In this document: one piece after another, positions 6,959 through 14,826 of the stretch
Numbering within the stretch: position 1 is the stretch's first letter
Layout: each line of letters opens with the position of its first letter
DNA from: Streptomyces spiramyceticus
GTDB taxonomy: Bacteria > Actinomycetota > Actinomycetes > Streptomycetales > Streptomycetaceae
NCBI RefSeq assembly: GCF_028807635.1
Contig: NZ_JARBAX010000001.1
Span: 1,687,001 to 1,751,000 of the forward strand
Direction: 5' to 3'
DNA: 64,000 nucleotides
Notes under the pieces: generated by a model
What the model was told of the DNA's origin: nothing
The model's database searches: none
What the model saw: the letters and a program-made list of their open reading frames with translations, nothing else
Translations under genes and position numbers: made by a program

Positions 6959-8492
6959 GTCTGCCGTCGAACCGATCGTCGTGAGTGCTGGCGGGCAGGG
7001 TATCCAGCTGGTCGGGGTCGGCGAGTTCCGTCAGGCCGTGTACAGCGGCGTCCATGCGGTCGGGGCTGTCCATGCCTTCGACCCAGGTAACCATCTGGTC
7101 TTCGAGCTCGGTGTAGTCGCCGACGTGATGGACGAGCTGCTGTTCGTAGAGCTGAGCGACGGGTGCAGCGCGAAGGCGCTTGCCGACCTTGGCGGTTACC
7201 TCGAGGACCATGGGCATGAGCAAGCCGCGGGTGATCCCGTCGCGGCGCAGTTGCTCCCATGCCTGAGTAATGACCTGGCGGGCCATGTCTCCGCCGTAAT
7301 TCTTCTCGACCACGATGGCGTCGGCTTTGAGCTCCAGCGCAAGACGGCAAGCGGCGAGGCCCCAGTCGTTGGCGCCCATGGAGCCGGAGCGGTCGGCGAG
7401 CAGGTAAAGATGGCGGTCGAAGTCGCGGCCGACGCCGATGATGCCGGTTTCGTCACCGACGGTGGACTCTCCGCCGGCGGGGTCGACGGCGACGACGATG
7501 CGGGCCATGTCGAGGCCGGAGAACTGGACGGCGTTGATGCGGGCGCTGTCGATCCATGCGCGCTGCCATACGCCGCCCTCCGGCGGGCGGGGCTTTTGCA
7601 TGTAGAGCGCGCCCCATACGCGTTCGCCGACGCGCTTGCGGGTCTTGGCGTGGTGGGCCGTGTCGAAGCGTTCGGGCCAAAGCGGTTCGCCGGCGGCTCG
7701 GCCGAGGGGGTCGTCTGGGGAGTCGGCGAGGGCTGGCAAGTCGATGACTCGCCAGGCGTCGCGTTCGGTGGCGAGGATGCGTCCGGCGAGGTCGTCTTCG
7801 TGCCAGCGGGTCTGGATGAGGCAGATCGCTCCCTCTGGTTCGAGTCGGGTCTGCAGGACGGAGGTCCACCAGTCCCAGGCGCGTTTGCGCATGGTCGGGG
7901 AGTCGGCGTCGGCCATGTCCTTTACTGGGTCGTCGACGATGGCGATGTGCGCGCCGCGTCCGGTGAGGCCGCCGCCGATGCCTGCTGCGAGGAGTCCGCC
8001 TTCGCCGCCGTCGATGTCGAAGCGGTTGGCGGCGCTGCTTCCGGGCTTGAGGTGGATGCTCAGCTCGTCGCCCCAGGTGATGAGGGCGTCTCTGATCCAC
8101 CGGCCGTGGTCGTCGGCCAGGTCGGAGGAGTAGGAGGCGATCATCATGCGATGGCCTGGGTTGCGCCGCAGGTACCAGAGCGGTGCCCAGCGGCTGGCCC
8201 GTCGGCTTTTGCCATGCCGCGGGGGCATGGTGAGCATGACGCGATCGGCTCGCCCCTCCGCCATGTCGATGAACGCTTGGTCGATCAGGTCGAGGTGCGG
8301 GGCCTGCATCTCGCGGCCGCCGGTGAGCACGGCCGCGAGCGCACCCGGCGACCGGTCCATGGCTATCTGCTTCTCAACGCGCACAAGCTGGCCCCGCAGC
8401 TCGGGTGAAGCCTCGGCGGCGATGGCGCGGCGCTGAGCTGCGGGCAGCGTCCGGTAGTGGGCCAGGAGTTCGCTGTGATCGCGGGCGGGCAT
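6954..8492 (-). CDS. terL: phage terminase large subunit
   Basis: 512-residue packaging motor. The N-terminal ATPase has Walker A MPPRHGKS (residues 89-96) and Walker B HIAIVDDP (about 182-189), with the coupling-type segment ICLIQTRWHEDDLAGR. The C-terminal RNase H-like nuclease begins around VVAVDPAGGE (334-342), with later acidic residues in IVVEKNYGGD. Length fits the family. The ATG overlaps the stop of the upstream gene as TAATG, so the two subunits are translationally coupled. No portal or capsid gene follows; the 3' end runs into a long palindrome. Confidence 0.9.
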   Translation of the reverse strand: MPARDHSELLAHYRTLPAAQRRAIAAEASPELRGQLVRVEKQIAMDRSPGALAAVLTGGREMQAPHLDLIDQAFIDMAEGRADRVMLTMPPRHGKSRRASRWAPLWYLRRNPGHRMMIASYSSDLADDHGRWIRDALITWGDELSIHLKPGSSAANRFDIDGGEGGLLAAGIGGGLTGRGAHIAIVDDPVKDMADADSPTMRKRAWDWWTSVLQTRLEPEGAICLIQTRWHEDDLAGRILATERDAWRVIDLPALADSPDDPLGRAAGEPLWPERFDTAHHAKTRKRVGERVWGALYMQKPRPPEGGVWQRAWIDSARINAVQFSGLDMARIVVAVDPAGGESTVGDETGIIGVGRDFDRHLYLLADRSGSMGANDWGLAACRLALELKADAIVVEKNYGGDMARQVITQAWEQLRRDGITRGLLMPMVLEVTAKVGKRLRAAPVAQLYEQQLVHHVGDYTELEDQMVTWVEGMDSPDRMDAAVHGLTELADPDQLDTLPASTHDDRFDGRR

Positions 8493-9076
8493 TAGGGCGC
8501 GTCCGGGGCTGTGAGCGCGATCAGCGCATCGAGCTCGTCCGCCGTGGCGTGCTCAACGTGGACGGGCCCCCCGCCCGGCCCGGACAGCTCGGCCTTGGTC
8601 GGCTTGTCGAGGCCGAGGAGCCGCGCCCTGCGCTCCATGATGCGAAGCGTCCGGTCGATGGCGGTGAGGTCCTGGTCGCGGACGGCCTTCTTGTACGCGA
8701 CGAAGAACAGCCGATCCAGACGATCGGCCTCCAGCTGTCGCATTTCGTCGACGTCGGCGTTCAACTCGGTGCGCCGCTCGTCGAGGGCCTTGCGGACGTC
8801 ACGACAGGCGGCGTGAATCAACGCCTCGTCTGTGGGCGGCTCTTGGCCCTTCTGGTACCGCTCGATGCCATAGCCCTGGGGGTAGGCGACGCCATCGGAG
8901 TTGATCGCGGGGTCGGCGGCCAGCTTGCGCGCGATGGTCAGCCAGTCCACGCCGGCGAGGCGCAGGTCGATGGCGTCCGAGCGGCGGCGTGCGATCGCCG
9001 CACGCTTGGCCTTGTCGGGGCGTCCCACGGCGGGGGTCCTCCACAGCTCGGGTGCGCCCCCGCGCCCGGAAACCAT
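8492..9076 (-). CDS. putative terminase small subunit
   Basis: Basic, helical protein (194 residues from ATG 9076; a TTG at 9091 would add five). The N-terminal part has a helix-turn-helix-like stretch (RRSDAIDLRLAGVDWLTIAR), followed by a long helical region (DVRKALDERRTELNADVDEM) and a C-terminal tail with LLGLDKPTKAELSGPGGG. Helix-turn-helix proteins of this size directly before terL are normally the DNA-recognising small terminase. The one-base stop/start overlap with terL supports this. I see no convincing ribosome binding site, so the start is uncertain. Confidence 0.7.
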   Translation of the reverse strand: MVSGRGGAPELWRTPAVGRPDKAKRAAIARRRSDAIDLRLAGVDWLTIARKLAADPAINSDGVAYPQGYGIERYQKGQEPPTDEALIHAACRDVRKALDERRTELNADVDEMRQLEADRLDRLFFVAYKKAVRDQDLTAIDRTLRIMERRARLLGLDKPTKAELSGPGGGPVHVEHATADELDALIALTAPDAP

Positions 9077-9436
9077 GATCGCACTAGCCAAGAGGGCTCG
9101 GCCCTGCCCCGAGGCGTCGGCTCGCGTTCTTGAATCCGCCGAACGAGACCTGTGGGTGCGTTATCGTGCTGGCAACAAGTCGGAGTCCAGGGGCAGCCAG
9201 CTTTTCAAGCGGAAGGCTGCACTGGACTCGCGTTACTGATGGACCGAGCGGATCCGGTGACCTGCTCAGCCCGTCAGCAACGCATGGACAGAGCGAACCA
9301 GGCTTGCCCAACGCTCCGGGGAACCTGCAAGACCTGAGTTTCCAATCGCCGGCACGGAACTCAGTTCAGCCACTCGATGTGGCCGAACTGAGCGTGCCCG
9401 CGCAGTTCGGCCTCAGCATGAAAGGGAAGCCGAACG
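9077..9436. promoter_or_regulatory. intergenic region with inverted repeat, divergent promoters
   Basis: About 360 bp between the terminase operon (leftward) and a small membrane-protein gene (rightward). It contains an imperfect 14-bp-stem inverted repeat at 9360-9392. Nothing else supportable as a gene was found; the frames open here lack a ribosome binding site and family-like sequence. Confidence 0.4.
9360..9392. repeat. inverted repeat upstream of small membrane protein
   Basis: Arms CTCAGTTC-A-GCCAC and GTGGC-C-GAACTGAG enclose the loop TCGAT; one A/C mismatch interrupts the stem. Position 45 bp before the GTG start at 9437 suggests an operator or a leader hairpin rather than a gene-end terminator. 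Confidence 0.45.
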
Positions 9437-9694
9437 GTGGACTCGACTGTCGTCCTATGGATCTTGGCGTGGGCCGGAGTGCTGTCTGTCCTGCTCTGGG
9501 TTGTCCGGGGAGTCTTGGACCAACTGCTGCCCGTGATCGACTCCTGGCGCCGCCTGCGTAATGCGCTTCGTGGGAACGGCGACCCCCCGGACCATCCCGA
9601 GAATTCCGCCGACGAAGACTCTGAAGCGCAGGCTACGGCCGGGAGCTCGGAGCCTGAGTCTGGCTCCGAGCCAGAGCGGGCATCACAGCAGTGA
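9437..9694 (+). CDS. small single-pass membrane protein
   Basis: 85 residues from GTG 9437, preceded by AAGGGAAG. The start TVVLWILAWAGVLSVLLWVV is one strong transmembrane helix; then comes a basic patch (DSWRRLRNALRG) and a Pro/Glu/Ser-rich acidic tail. The 3' end overlaps the convergent gene at 9683 by 12 bases. The layout (one helix plus acidic tail) gives no specific function; phage lysis accessory or membrane-anchoring roles are possible but unsupported. Confidence 0.6.
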   Translation: MDSTVVLWILAWAGVLSVLLWVVRGVLDQLLPVIDSWRRLRNALRGNGDPPDHPENSADEDSEAQATAGSSEPESGSEPERASQQ

Positions 9695-10195
9695 CATCTG
9701 CTCGCCCTCGTCCGGCCGTCGAGGCGGCACGTACTCCGGTGGGGCGTCCGGCGCGTTGCGGTTCTGCCGCAACCACCAGGCGAACTGGTAGTTGCGGCAG
9801 GTGCGGTAGCGCATCGATCGGCGCAGCGGCTCGTCTTCGGGGATGGAGTGTTCGCCCCAGCCGGTGATGGGGCGGGCGTTGGTGAGGCTGACGAGGAGGC
9901 CCGGTACGAGTGCCGGGCCTTCCCAGTGTTCGCCGGCGGCGGGCTCGAAGGCGAGGTGCGCGTTGGCTGCCCAGTTCCAGGGGATGGGGAGCGCGCACAG
10001 GTACCAGGCGAGCGGCGGGTTGGCGACGGAGAGGTTCACCGTCTGGTTGCGGCGGGCGGGGTCGACGCGGGGCCGGTCGGGTTGCCCGAAGGCTCGCAGG
10101 CAGTGCTGGTCAAGAGCAATGTCTCGTATCCCTGCCAGCCACATGATTCGGTACTGACTTCTCGCCTGTATGCGCACTTGCATTTGGTCCGACAT
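9683..10195 (-). CDS. hypothetical phage-type protein
   Basis: 170 residues starting MSDQMQVRIQARSQYRIMWL. The protein is rich in Trp, Pro and Arg, with the central segment PLAWYLCALPIPWNWAANAH and a C-terminal stretch YRTCRNYQFAWWLRQNRNAP. No catalytic motif is recognised. It is the last gene before the convergent small membrane protein and follows the ParB-methyltransferase gene by 20 bases, so it is likely co-transcribed with it. Possibly part of the same modification or replication module, but this is only positional. Confidence 0.6.
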   Translation of the reverse strand: MSDQMQVRIQARSQYRIMWLAGIRDIALDQHCLRAFGQPDRPRVDPARRNQTVNLSVANPPLAWYLCALPIPWNWAANAHLAFEPAAGEHWEGPALVPGLLVSLTNARPITGWGEHSIPEDEPLRRSMRYRTCRNYQFAWWLRQNRNAPDAPPEYVPPRRPDEGEQMSLL

Positions 10196-10215
10196 TCCGC
10201 GCCTTTCGCTTTCCG

Positions 10216-11661
10216 TCAGCCCATTCGGGCCGCATTTCTTTTCAATACCAATTTTATCAAATTTCCCACCAATTCCAGATGTCGCCCATGCCGGAAGTCA
10301 TTCGGATAAGGCATATTGAATTCCTCTTCGAATGCCTTCCGGTAATCGGCTTCGGGTAGCGGCAGCGGGGCGCGACAAACGGCCTTGATGTTGGAGCCGT
10401 GGGGGTCGCTGACCTGGACGTCTCCGAAGTACCGGCGCAGGAGGGCTTCGAGAGTGGCGGGGGTGTGGAAGCGGAGTTTCTGCCACTTCCCCTTCACGAA
10501 GTTCATCTCGACGTTGTCCTCGTCGAGGAAGGACATGCGGGTCGTTGCGGCCTGAGAGGTGACGCGCTTGGCTTGCTCGTCGCGGAGTTCGCGCTCCAAG
10601 TTACGAGTGCCGAGGCAGACGACTCCGTCGGCGGCGCACAGGGCGTTGACGGTGGTGAGGACGTGGTGCTGGTATTCGAGGCTGGTGGTGGCGTTGATGA
10701 CGGAGTCGAGGACGACGACTTCGTACAGGCCGTTGGCGCGCAGGTCCCTGTCGATGTCGCGGATCATGCCGACGACGGCTTTGATGTCGACGGCGTACGA
10801 GCCGGGGGTGCACCGGTAGGGCTCGTAGTCATGGACGTTAAAGCCCTTGGCGCGGAGGTGCTTGGCGTAGTCGCCGTAGCCAGCGCCGAAGTCGACGACG
10901 CGGTGGGTCGGCTTGAGCCAGGGCACGACGAGCTGGTCCCAGGTCTCGGACCCGTAGGACAGCTTGCCCTGCTTGGCCTTGGAGGAGAACTGTCGGAGTC
11001 GCTTCGGCTGGACGATGTGCTGGTTCCACACCGGGGCCTTTTCCTCGATCGCGGACCAGTCGTACACGCCGTATTCGCCAGTGAGGTCGGCGTGGAGCTG
11101 CGCCGCTTCCGAGGATGGGACAGTCCAGGCGAGGATGTCGAAGCGTGAGGCTGCGGCGACGACGGCGTACTCGGCGTTGAGGACGATGCGGCCCTGGTCG
11201 TCGATGACGACGCTGCCCCACGGGCCGTGGCCGGCGGTCATGTGGCCGATGGCGTTGATGAAGGACAGGTTCTTGCGGTCGGCGACGCGAATGGTCTGCC
11301 AGGGAATCCATGACCAGGTTCCAAGGTCGCCGGGCTCGGCGTACACGACCGACGCTTCGGTCTCGACGCGGTTGTGCAGAAGGTTGAACTGGATCTCGTC
11401 CTGGAGCCGGACTTTGGTGCCGAGCATGACGGCAGGGGTGTGGGTCAGGCCGATGGCCTTGAGGCCCTTGGTTCGCTGGTGGCCCGCGACGAGGGTGCCG
11501 TCAGCGTTGAGGATGACCGGCTTGACGACGCCGTGGCGGCGCAGCGATGCCTGGAGGCGCACGAAGGCGTCTTCGCTGAGGCGGCGCGGGTTGTAGTCAG
11601 CGGGGCGCAGATCGTCGAGCGGGTACGCCTCGTGGAAGGTGGTGGTCGGTCCACTGTTCAT
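10216..11661 (-). CDS. ParB-domain / SAM-methyltransferase fusion protein
   Basis: 481 residues. Residues about 13-80 are a ParB/Srx-type nucleotide-binding domain (RPADYNPRRLSEDAFVRLQA; box II LVAGHQRTKGLKAIG at 57-71). A middle part of unclear fold follows, then a class I SAM methyltransferase with motif I HRVVDFGAGYGDYAKHL (about 253-269) and YEVVVLDSVINA. ATGA overlap couples it to the ParB-like gene upstream. ParB plus methyltransferase fusions occur in phages and are often supposed to modify DNA; the target here is unknown. The last 25 codons are unusually AT-rich (ATA, AGA, AAA, AAT, TTG), unlike the rest of the gene. Confidence 0.8.
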   Translation of the reverse strand: MNSGPTTTFHEAYPLDDLRPADYNPRRLSEDAFVRLQASLRRHGVVKPVILNADGTLVAGHQRTKGLKAIGLTHTPAVMLGTKVRLQDEIQFNLLHNRVETEASVVYAEPGDLGTWSWIPWQTIRVADRKNLSFINAIGHMTAGHGPWGSVVIDDQGRIVLNAEYAVVAAASRFDILAWTVPSSEAAQLHADLTGEYGVYDWSAIEEKAPVWNQHIVQPKRLRQFSSKAKQGKLSYGSETWDQLVVPWLKPTHRVVDFGAGYGDYAKHLRAKGFNVHDYEPYRCTPGSYAVDIKAVVGMIRDIDRDLRANGLYEVVVLDSVINATTSLEYQHHVLTTVNALCAADGVVCLGTRNLERELRDEQAKRVTSQAATTRMSFLDEDNVEMNFVKGKWQKLRFHTPATLEALLRRYFGDVQVSDPHGSNIKAVCRAPLPLPEADYRKAFEEEFNMPYPNDFRHGRHLELVGNLIKLVLKRNAARMG

Positions 11662-12320
11662 GAGGTCTCGGTCTCCTCGTGGGCCTGCTGGAGGAGGTGC
11701 CAGCCGAAGCCGAGGTCGCTGTTGGTGTCGTCGACGAACTGGCTGTAGATGGCGGTGAGCGTCTCAACCTCTTCGGATGTGATCCGTACGCGGGTGGTCG
11801 ACCACTGGAGGTAGCCCCACTGGAGGTAGTCGACGGTGGCTGCGGCGCCGGTACCGGCGCCGTCGCTGGGAAGCGTGATGGGCTCGGGCAGGCTGTTGTC
11901 GTCGAGCAGTTCGTCCAGGGAGTCCTGGTCGTAGCCGGTGCCGTTGAGGTCGGGCAGTTCGGCGAGGATCTCGGCCAGGAGCGCGGTGTCGTATCCGGCG
12001 AGGTCCGAGGTTCGGTTGTCGACGATGACGATGCGCGCGGCTGTTTCATCGTCCACGTCGACCCACGTGGCGGCGATGTGCTCCCAGCCGAGTTCGGCGG
12101 CGGCCGCGTAGGTGTGATTGCCCGCCAGGATTTCGTTCGGGCGTCCGGTGTGGGTGCCCCGGTTGACGACAATCGCCTTGTACTGGCCGTTGACGGTCAG
12201 GCTCTTGGCGATGGCGGGGATGTCGCCGTTTCGGGGGTTGCGGTGGTACGGCTTGAGGTCCTGGGTGGGGACGACGAGCGACTGAAGGTCCTCGGGGATG
12301 TTGGCGGGCGTCGCGGTCAC
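11658..12320 (-). CDS. ParB-like domain protein
   Basis: 220 residues from GTG 12320 with GAGGGAA upstream. The N-terminus has a ParB/Srx fold signature: LKPYHRNPRNGDIPAIAKSL, then YKAIVVNRGTHTGRPNEILA and GNHTYAAAAELGWEHIAATW, followed by DDETAARIVIVDNRTSDLAG typical of phage ParB-like nucleases that precede DNA methylases. The C-terminal 100 residues are unassigned and acidic. It overlaps the ParB-methyltransferase gene by ATGA. The GNHTY motif replaces the GERR motif of chromosomal ParB, arguing against a simple partition role. Confidence 0.8.
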   Translation of the reverse strand: MTATPANIPEDLQSLVVPTQDLKPYHRNPRNGDIPAIAKSLTVNGQYKAIVVNRGTHTGRPNEILAGNHTYAAAAELGWEHIAATWVDVDDETAARIVIVDNRTSDLAGYDTALLAEILAELPDLNGTGYDQDSLDELLDDNSLPEPITLPSDGAGTGAAATVDYLQWGYLQWSTTRVRITSEEVETLTAIYSQFVDDTNSDLGFGWHLLQQAHEETETS

Positions 12321-12456
12321 GTGGCGGTTCCCTCTGTGTAGGCCGTTCCCCGCGCCCTACCGTCGTCCACAGTAGACGATCACCTGGTGGCCTCCGCTCG
12401 TGCGAACCCTGCCTGGTGGAGATGCGTGCTGTCGCCGTCTCTCTCAGGCTGGGGGT
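12321..12456. promoter_or_regulatory. divergent promoter region
   Basis: 136 bp between the leftward ParB-like operon and the rightward small gene at 12457. Contains the AT-richer stretch around 12363-12385; no clear motif assigned. Confidence 0.3.
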
Positions 12457-12681
12457 ATGGCGCAGGCACCGGTGATCGTGTTTCCGCCCCTGGGTGACGG
12501 CGGTAGACGCGTCACGATCGGGGGCGAGAAGGTCGGGTTGGCGAAGGGGCGGGGGGACCTGATGGAGTTCCTGCGTCGCGCCGGTCTCGATCCCGACAGC
12601 GTCAGCCTTGAGGATCCGGGGCTGATCGAATGGCGTGGAGGCGGCCCTGACGAGTGGGGCCCGGCCGCTGGGCAGGGCTGA
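12457..12681 (+). CDS. conserved actinobacterial small protein, unknown function
   Basis: 74 residues starting MAQAPVIVFPPLGDGGRRVT. The pattern VFPP..GGRRV..GGEKVG, then DLMEFLRRAGLD and WRGGGPDEW near the end recalls a small family common in Streptomyces accessory regions; I recognise the pattern but know no function. ATG 12457 is chosen over the longer upstream reading because family-like sequence starts there. It runs convergently into the leftward gene 12602-13048 and overlaps it by 80 bases. Confidence 0.65.
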   Translation: MAQAPVIVFPPLGDGGRRVTIGGEKVGLAKGRGDLMEFLRRAGLDPDSVSLEDPGLIEWRGGGPDEWGPAAGQG

Positions 12682-13048
12682 CCTCGTCCAGAAGCCGGTC
12701 CAGGGATGCGCTGTATGCCTCGGCGCGGGATCGCTGGTAGTCGGCATCGGTGGACAGGGCAGTCGGTGTCTCCGTGGCGCCGCCAGTAATGAGGAAGAGG
12801 TGCTGCCCCTCAGGCGTGGCGGTGTCGATGGCATCGATGCGGGCGGCGACGGTGGGAGCCGGGGTCGGTATCAGCCACTCGGCTGGCTGTCGCGTTGCCT
12901 CCTCAGTACCGGTGGCCGGCTGAGCGGCCTGTATGAGCTGCTCAACCCCTGCACGCAGACGGGCGGCTTCGTCAGCTGTGAGCGCACCGCCCTCCGCCCG
13001 GTCGATGAGGTTGCGGATCTGGTCGGCCGTCACAGGGAGGTTGGTCAT
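12602..13048 (-). CDS. hypothetical phage-type protein
   Basis: 148 residues starting MTNLPVTADQIRNLIDRAEG, with AGGAGAA four bases upstream of the ATG. The N-terminal helical part (GGALTADEAARLRAGVEQLI) resembles phage accessory proteins with short coiled helices; the C-terminal tail contains RSRAEAYSASLDRLLDEVSP, also helical. The start overlaps the upstream membrane-protein stop as ATGA. Last gene of a four-gene cascade; function unknown. Confidence 0.65.
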   Translation of the reverse strand: MTNLPVTADQIRNLIDRAEGGALTADEAARLRAGVEQLIQAAQPATGTEEATRQPAEWLIPTPAPTVAARIDAIDTATPEGQHLFLITGGATETPTALSTDADYQRSRAEAYSASLDRLLDEVSPAQRPGPTRQGRLHAIRSAPDPQG

Positions 13049-13227
13049 CGAGTTCTCCTGCGGTGTTGCATTTGCACGATCCCTGCTACGACGCAGGCAG
13101 GAACGTGCAGGACGAGGATGGCGTAGAGGAGGGGCCACCCGCCTCCCACGACGATGAGGGCCCATACGGCTACGGCGGTGGCCGCCACAAAGAGGGCGGC
13201 CACCGCGAGGCGAACGAGGCTGATCAC
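13045..13227 (-). CDS. small two-helix membrane protein
   Basis: 60 residues from GTG 13227, chosen because it overlaps the preceding stop as GTGA. Two hydrophobic segments are evident, VRLAVAALFVAATAVAVWAL and LLYAILVLHVPACVVAGIVQ, with a basic C-terminus (MQHRRRTR). A longer reading from ATG 13287 would overlap the upstream gene more and has no better ribosome binding site. Unknown function; size and topology fit small membrane proteins of mobile elements. Confidence 0.6.
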   Translation of the reverse strand: MISLVRLAVAALFVAATAVAVWALIVVGGGWPLLYAILVLHVPACVVAGIVQMQHRRRTR

Positions 13228-13349
13228 CGGTTGTTGCACCCGCAGATGCCTGAGGGGAGACACCAGGAGTCGCAAGCTCGGCACCATATGGCACCCGGAA
13301 CGGGCGGGGTGCGCTCAGGGCTGGGCTGCTCGGGCTTGGTAGTGCTCAT
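13224..13349 (-). CDS. small Cys-rich protein, possible zinc ribbon
   Basis: 41 residues starting MSTTKPEQPSPERTPPVPGA and ending IWCRACDSWCLPSGICGCNN then R. Five cysteines as CxxC...C...CxC within 17 residues suggest a minimal zinc-binding knuckle. ATGA overlap with the upstream gene and GTGA overlap with the downstream one support it as genuine despite its size. Function unknown. Confidence 0.55.
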   Translation of the reverse strand: MSTTKPEQPSPERTPPVPGAIWCRACDSWCLPSGICGCNNR

Positions 13350-13528
13350 GCTGCGCGTCTCCTGCGTGGTCGGCATACGGCTTGCTCGATTTCGGCGATG
13401 CGCTTTTGCACCGCTTCCGGGTCCGGCTTCGGCTTCAGGCGCTCGGGCAAGTGCCCGTCGCGCTCTTGGAGCAGCCGGAGGTACAACTCCAGGTCTTCGG
13501 GGTCTCCTTGGAAGTCGCCCGCGTCCAT
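13346..13528 (-). CDS. small hypothetical protein
   Basis: 60 residues starting MDAGDFQGDPEDLELYLRLL. An acidic amphipathic N-terminal helix is followed by PERLKPKPDPEAVQKRIAEI and a very basic tail (CRPRRRRAA). First gene of the overlapping small-gene cascade; the start is chosen from the internal ATG where family-like helical sequence begins, since the upstream reading is Pro/Arg-rich and covers a hairpin. Confidence 0.5.
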   Translation of the reverse strand: MDAGDFQGDPEDLELYLRLLQERDGHLPERLKPKPDPEAVQKRIAEIEQAVCRPRRRRAA

Positions 13529-13546
13529 CTGGCTCCTTGTGCACGG

Positions 13547-13574
13547 GAACCCGCCCCCAGGAGAGGGCGGGTTC
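13547..13574 (-). terminator. hairpin downstream of the methyltransferase gene
   Basis: Arms GAACCCGCCC and GGGCGGGTTC, perfect over 10 bp, with an eight-base loop. It lies 246 bp beyond the leftward methyltransferase stop and 19 bp before the next leftward start, so it could terminate readthrough or act in the leader of the small-gene operon. Confidence 0.5.
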
Positions 13575-13757
13575 GGTCGTGGTCGTGAGGTCTGCGGCGT
13601 CCGGTGGTCCCGCGTCTGGGTGCGGGACCGGCGCCTGACGGGTAGGGCGCGGGGGATTTGCCACCCGTCAGGCACCGAAGGGATGCCGCATGCCACGGCG
13701 TGTTGGCGGGCCGGTGCCTCGGCTAAGGCCGTTCCCGATCAACATCGCGACCGTACC

Positions 13758-13770
13758 ACTCTTCAGAGTT
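13758..13770. promoter_or_regulatory. putative operator, copy 1
   Basis: ACTCTTCAGAGTT contains the palindrome ACTCTTCAGAGT. The same 13 bases recur at 19255-19267 in the xis/int intergenic region. Here it lies about 230 bp upstream of the leftward small-gene cascade (start 13528), in a comparatively AT-rich stretch (13738-13795) that likely holds its promoter. Confidence 0.5.
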
Positions 13771-13820
13771 GGGATCTATCTTTCGATGGGATCACCCCCG
13801 CGCCCGCCGAACGGACGGGC

Positions 13821-14708
13821 CTACTCGAGGCTCTCGAAGGGGGGTGTGCCGCAGCTGTCTGTGTCGTCCGGTGCGAACAGTCCGGTCTGCATGGCCGCAG
13901 GTCTTGTGCTGAAGTGCTCGGGCCGTGCGCGAGCCCAGTTGCGTGGTGGTCGAGGCGGAGGGAGCTGGTCGCGGACGGGGAGGCGCACGAGCACCGTCCG
14001 CATGGACGTTCCCGAGTGCTTGAACGCCTCCTCCGGCAGTTCGTCGATGGTCCCTCGCGCCTCCCTGATGCGGGCTCGGAAATCGGTGCTGACCTTGTCG
14101 TTTCGGAACGTGATCCCGGCCGACATGACCGCGACGACTAAGCCGCCCGGCTTCACGAACCGTTCGGCGCGGATGACGTGCCGGATGTCCTGCTGGTTGG
14201 CGAAGGGCGGGTTGAGCAGGGCCCGTTCGTAGCTTCTGGTCACCGGCTGCTGGAGGAAGTCTCCGGTCGTGACGCTGCGGGAGTAGCCGCTGGCACGCAG
14301 GTACTCCGCGCGGTCGGGGTCGATCTCGATGCAGTCGACGACGGCCCCGAGGTCGGCTGCCCGTTCCGCGATGGCGCCCCTGCCGGCTGAGGGTTCCAGC
14401 ACCACCATGCCTGCCGCGAGTTCGGATGTGGCCAGGAGTTGGTCGACCACGAGTGGCGGCGTGGGGAAGAAGCCGCGTTCCGCGTCGGTGGTGACTTCGC
14501 CCGTTGCGAGGAGGCCAGCGATGGCCTCGGCCGCGTCGACCGGGAACAGGTGGGCGCCCTTGTGGCGGTTCCACACGCCTCCGACGGCACTGAGGGCCAG
14601 GTTCACCCGCTCGTACAGCTTGCGTTCGAGCTGCCCTTGAATGGTCATGGCCTTGCCGTTTGTCTCAGCCGCGCGAATGACAGCGAGGACATCGGTTTCT
14701 ATCCGCAT
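13821..14708 (-). CDS. DNA adenine/cytosine-N4 methyltransferase-like protein
   Basis: 295 residues starting MRIETDVLAVIRAAETNGKA, with GAAGGGAT upstream of ATG 14708. SAM-binding motif I is VVLEPSAGRGAIAER (102-116), and catalytic motif IV is LLNPPFAN (164-171), the NPPF form of N6-adenine or N4-cytosine DNA methylases. A preceding FFPTPPLVVDQLL segment matches methylases of plasmids and phages. No restriction enzyme gene is adjacent, so it is probably an orphan methylase for protecting element DNA. It follows the ParB gene by 118 bp on the same strand. Confidence 0.85.
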   Translation of the reverse strand: MRIETDVLAVIRAAETNGKAMTIQGQLERKLYERVNLALSAVGGVWNRHKGAHLFPVDAAEAIAGLLATGEVTTDAERGFFPTPPLVVDQLLATSELAAGMVVLEPSAGRGAIAERAADLGAVVDCIEIDPDRAEYLRASGYSRSVTTGDFLQQPVTRSYERALLNPPFANQQDIRHVIRAERFVKPGGLVVAVMSAGITFRNDKVSTDFRARIREARGTIDELPEEAFKHSGTSMRTVLVRLPVRDQLPPPRPPRNWARARPEHFSTRPAAMQTGLFAPDDTDSCGTPPFESLE

Positions 14709-14826
14709 CGGTGTATCCCTTCGGTCGTCGTCTGAGGCGAGTCGTCGCCCTTCGTGGACAGGGCGGCCTGTCGCCGCAAGGGGCGGGCGGCCAGCCGGGG
14801 TTCGGCCGCCCGCCCTGCGGGGGCGG

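Noticed and set aside
9130..9561. 143-codon rightward frame before the small membrane protein
   Set aside because: No ribosome binding site, no family-like sequence, and it overlaps the better supported gene at 9437.
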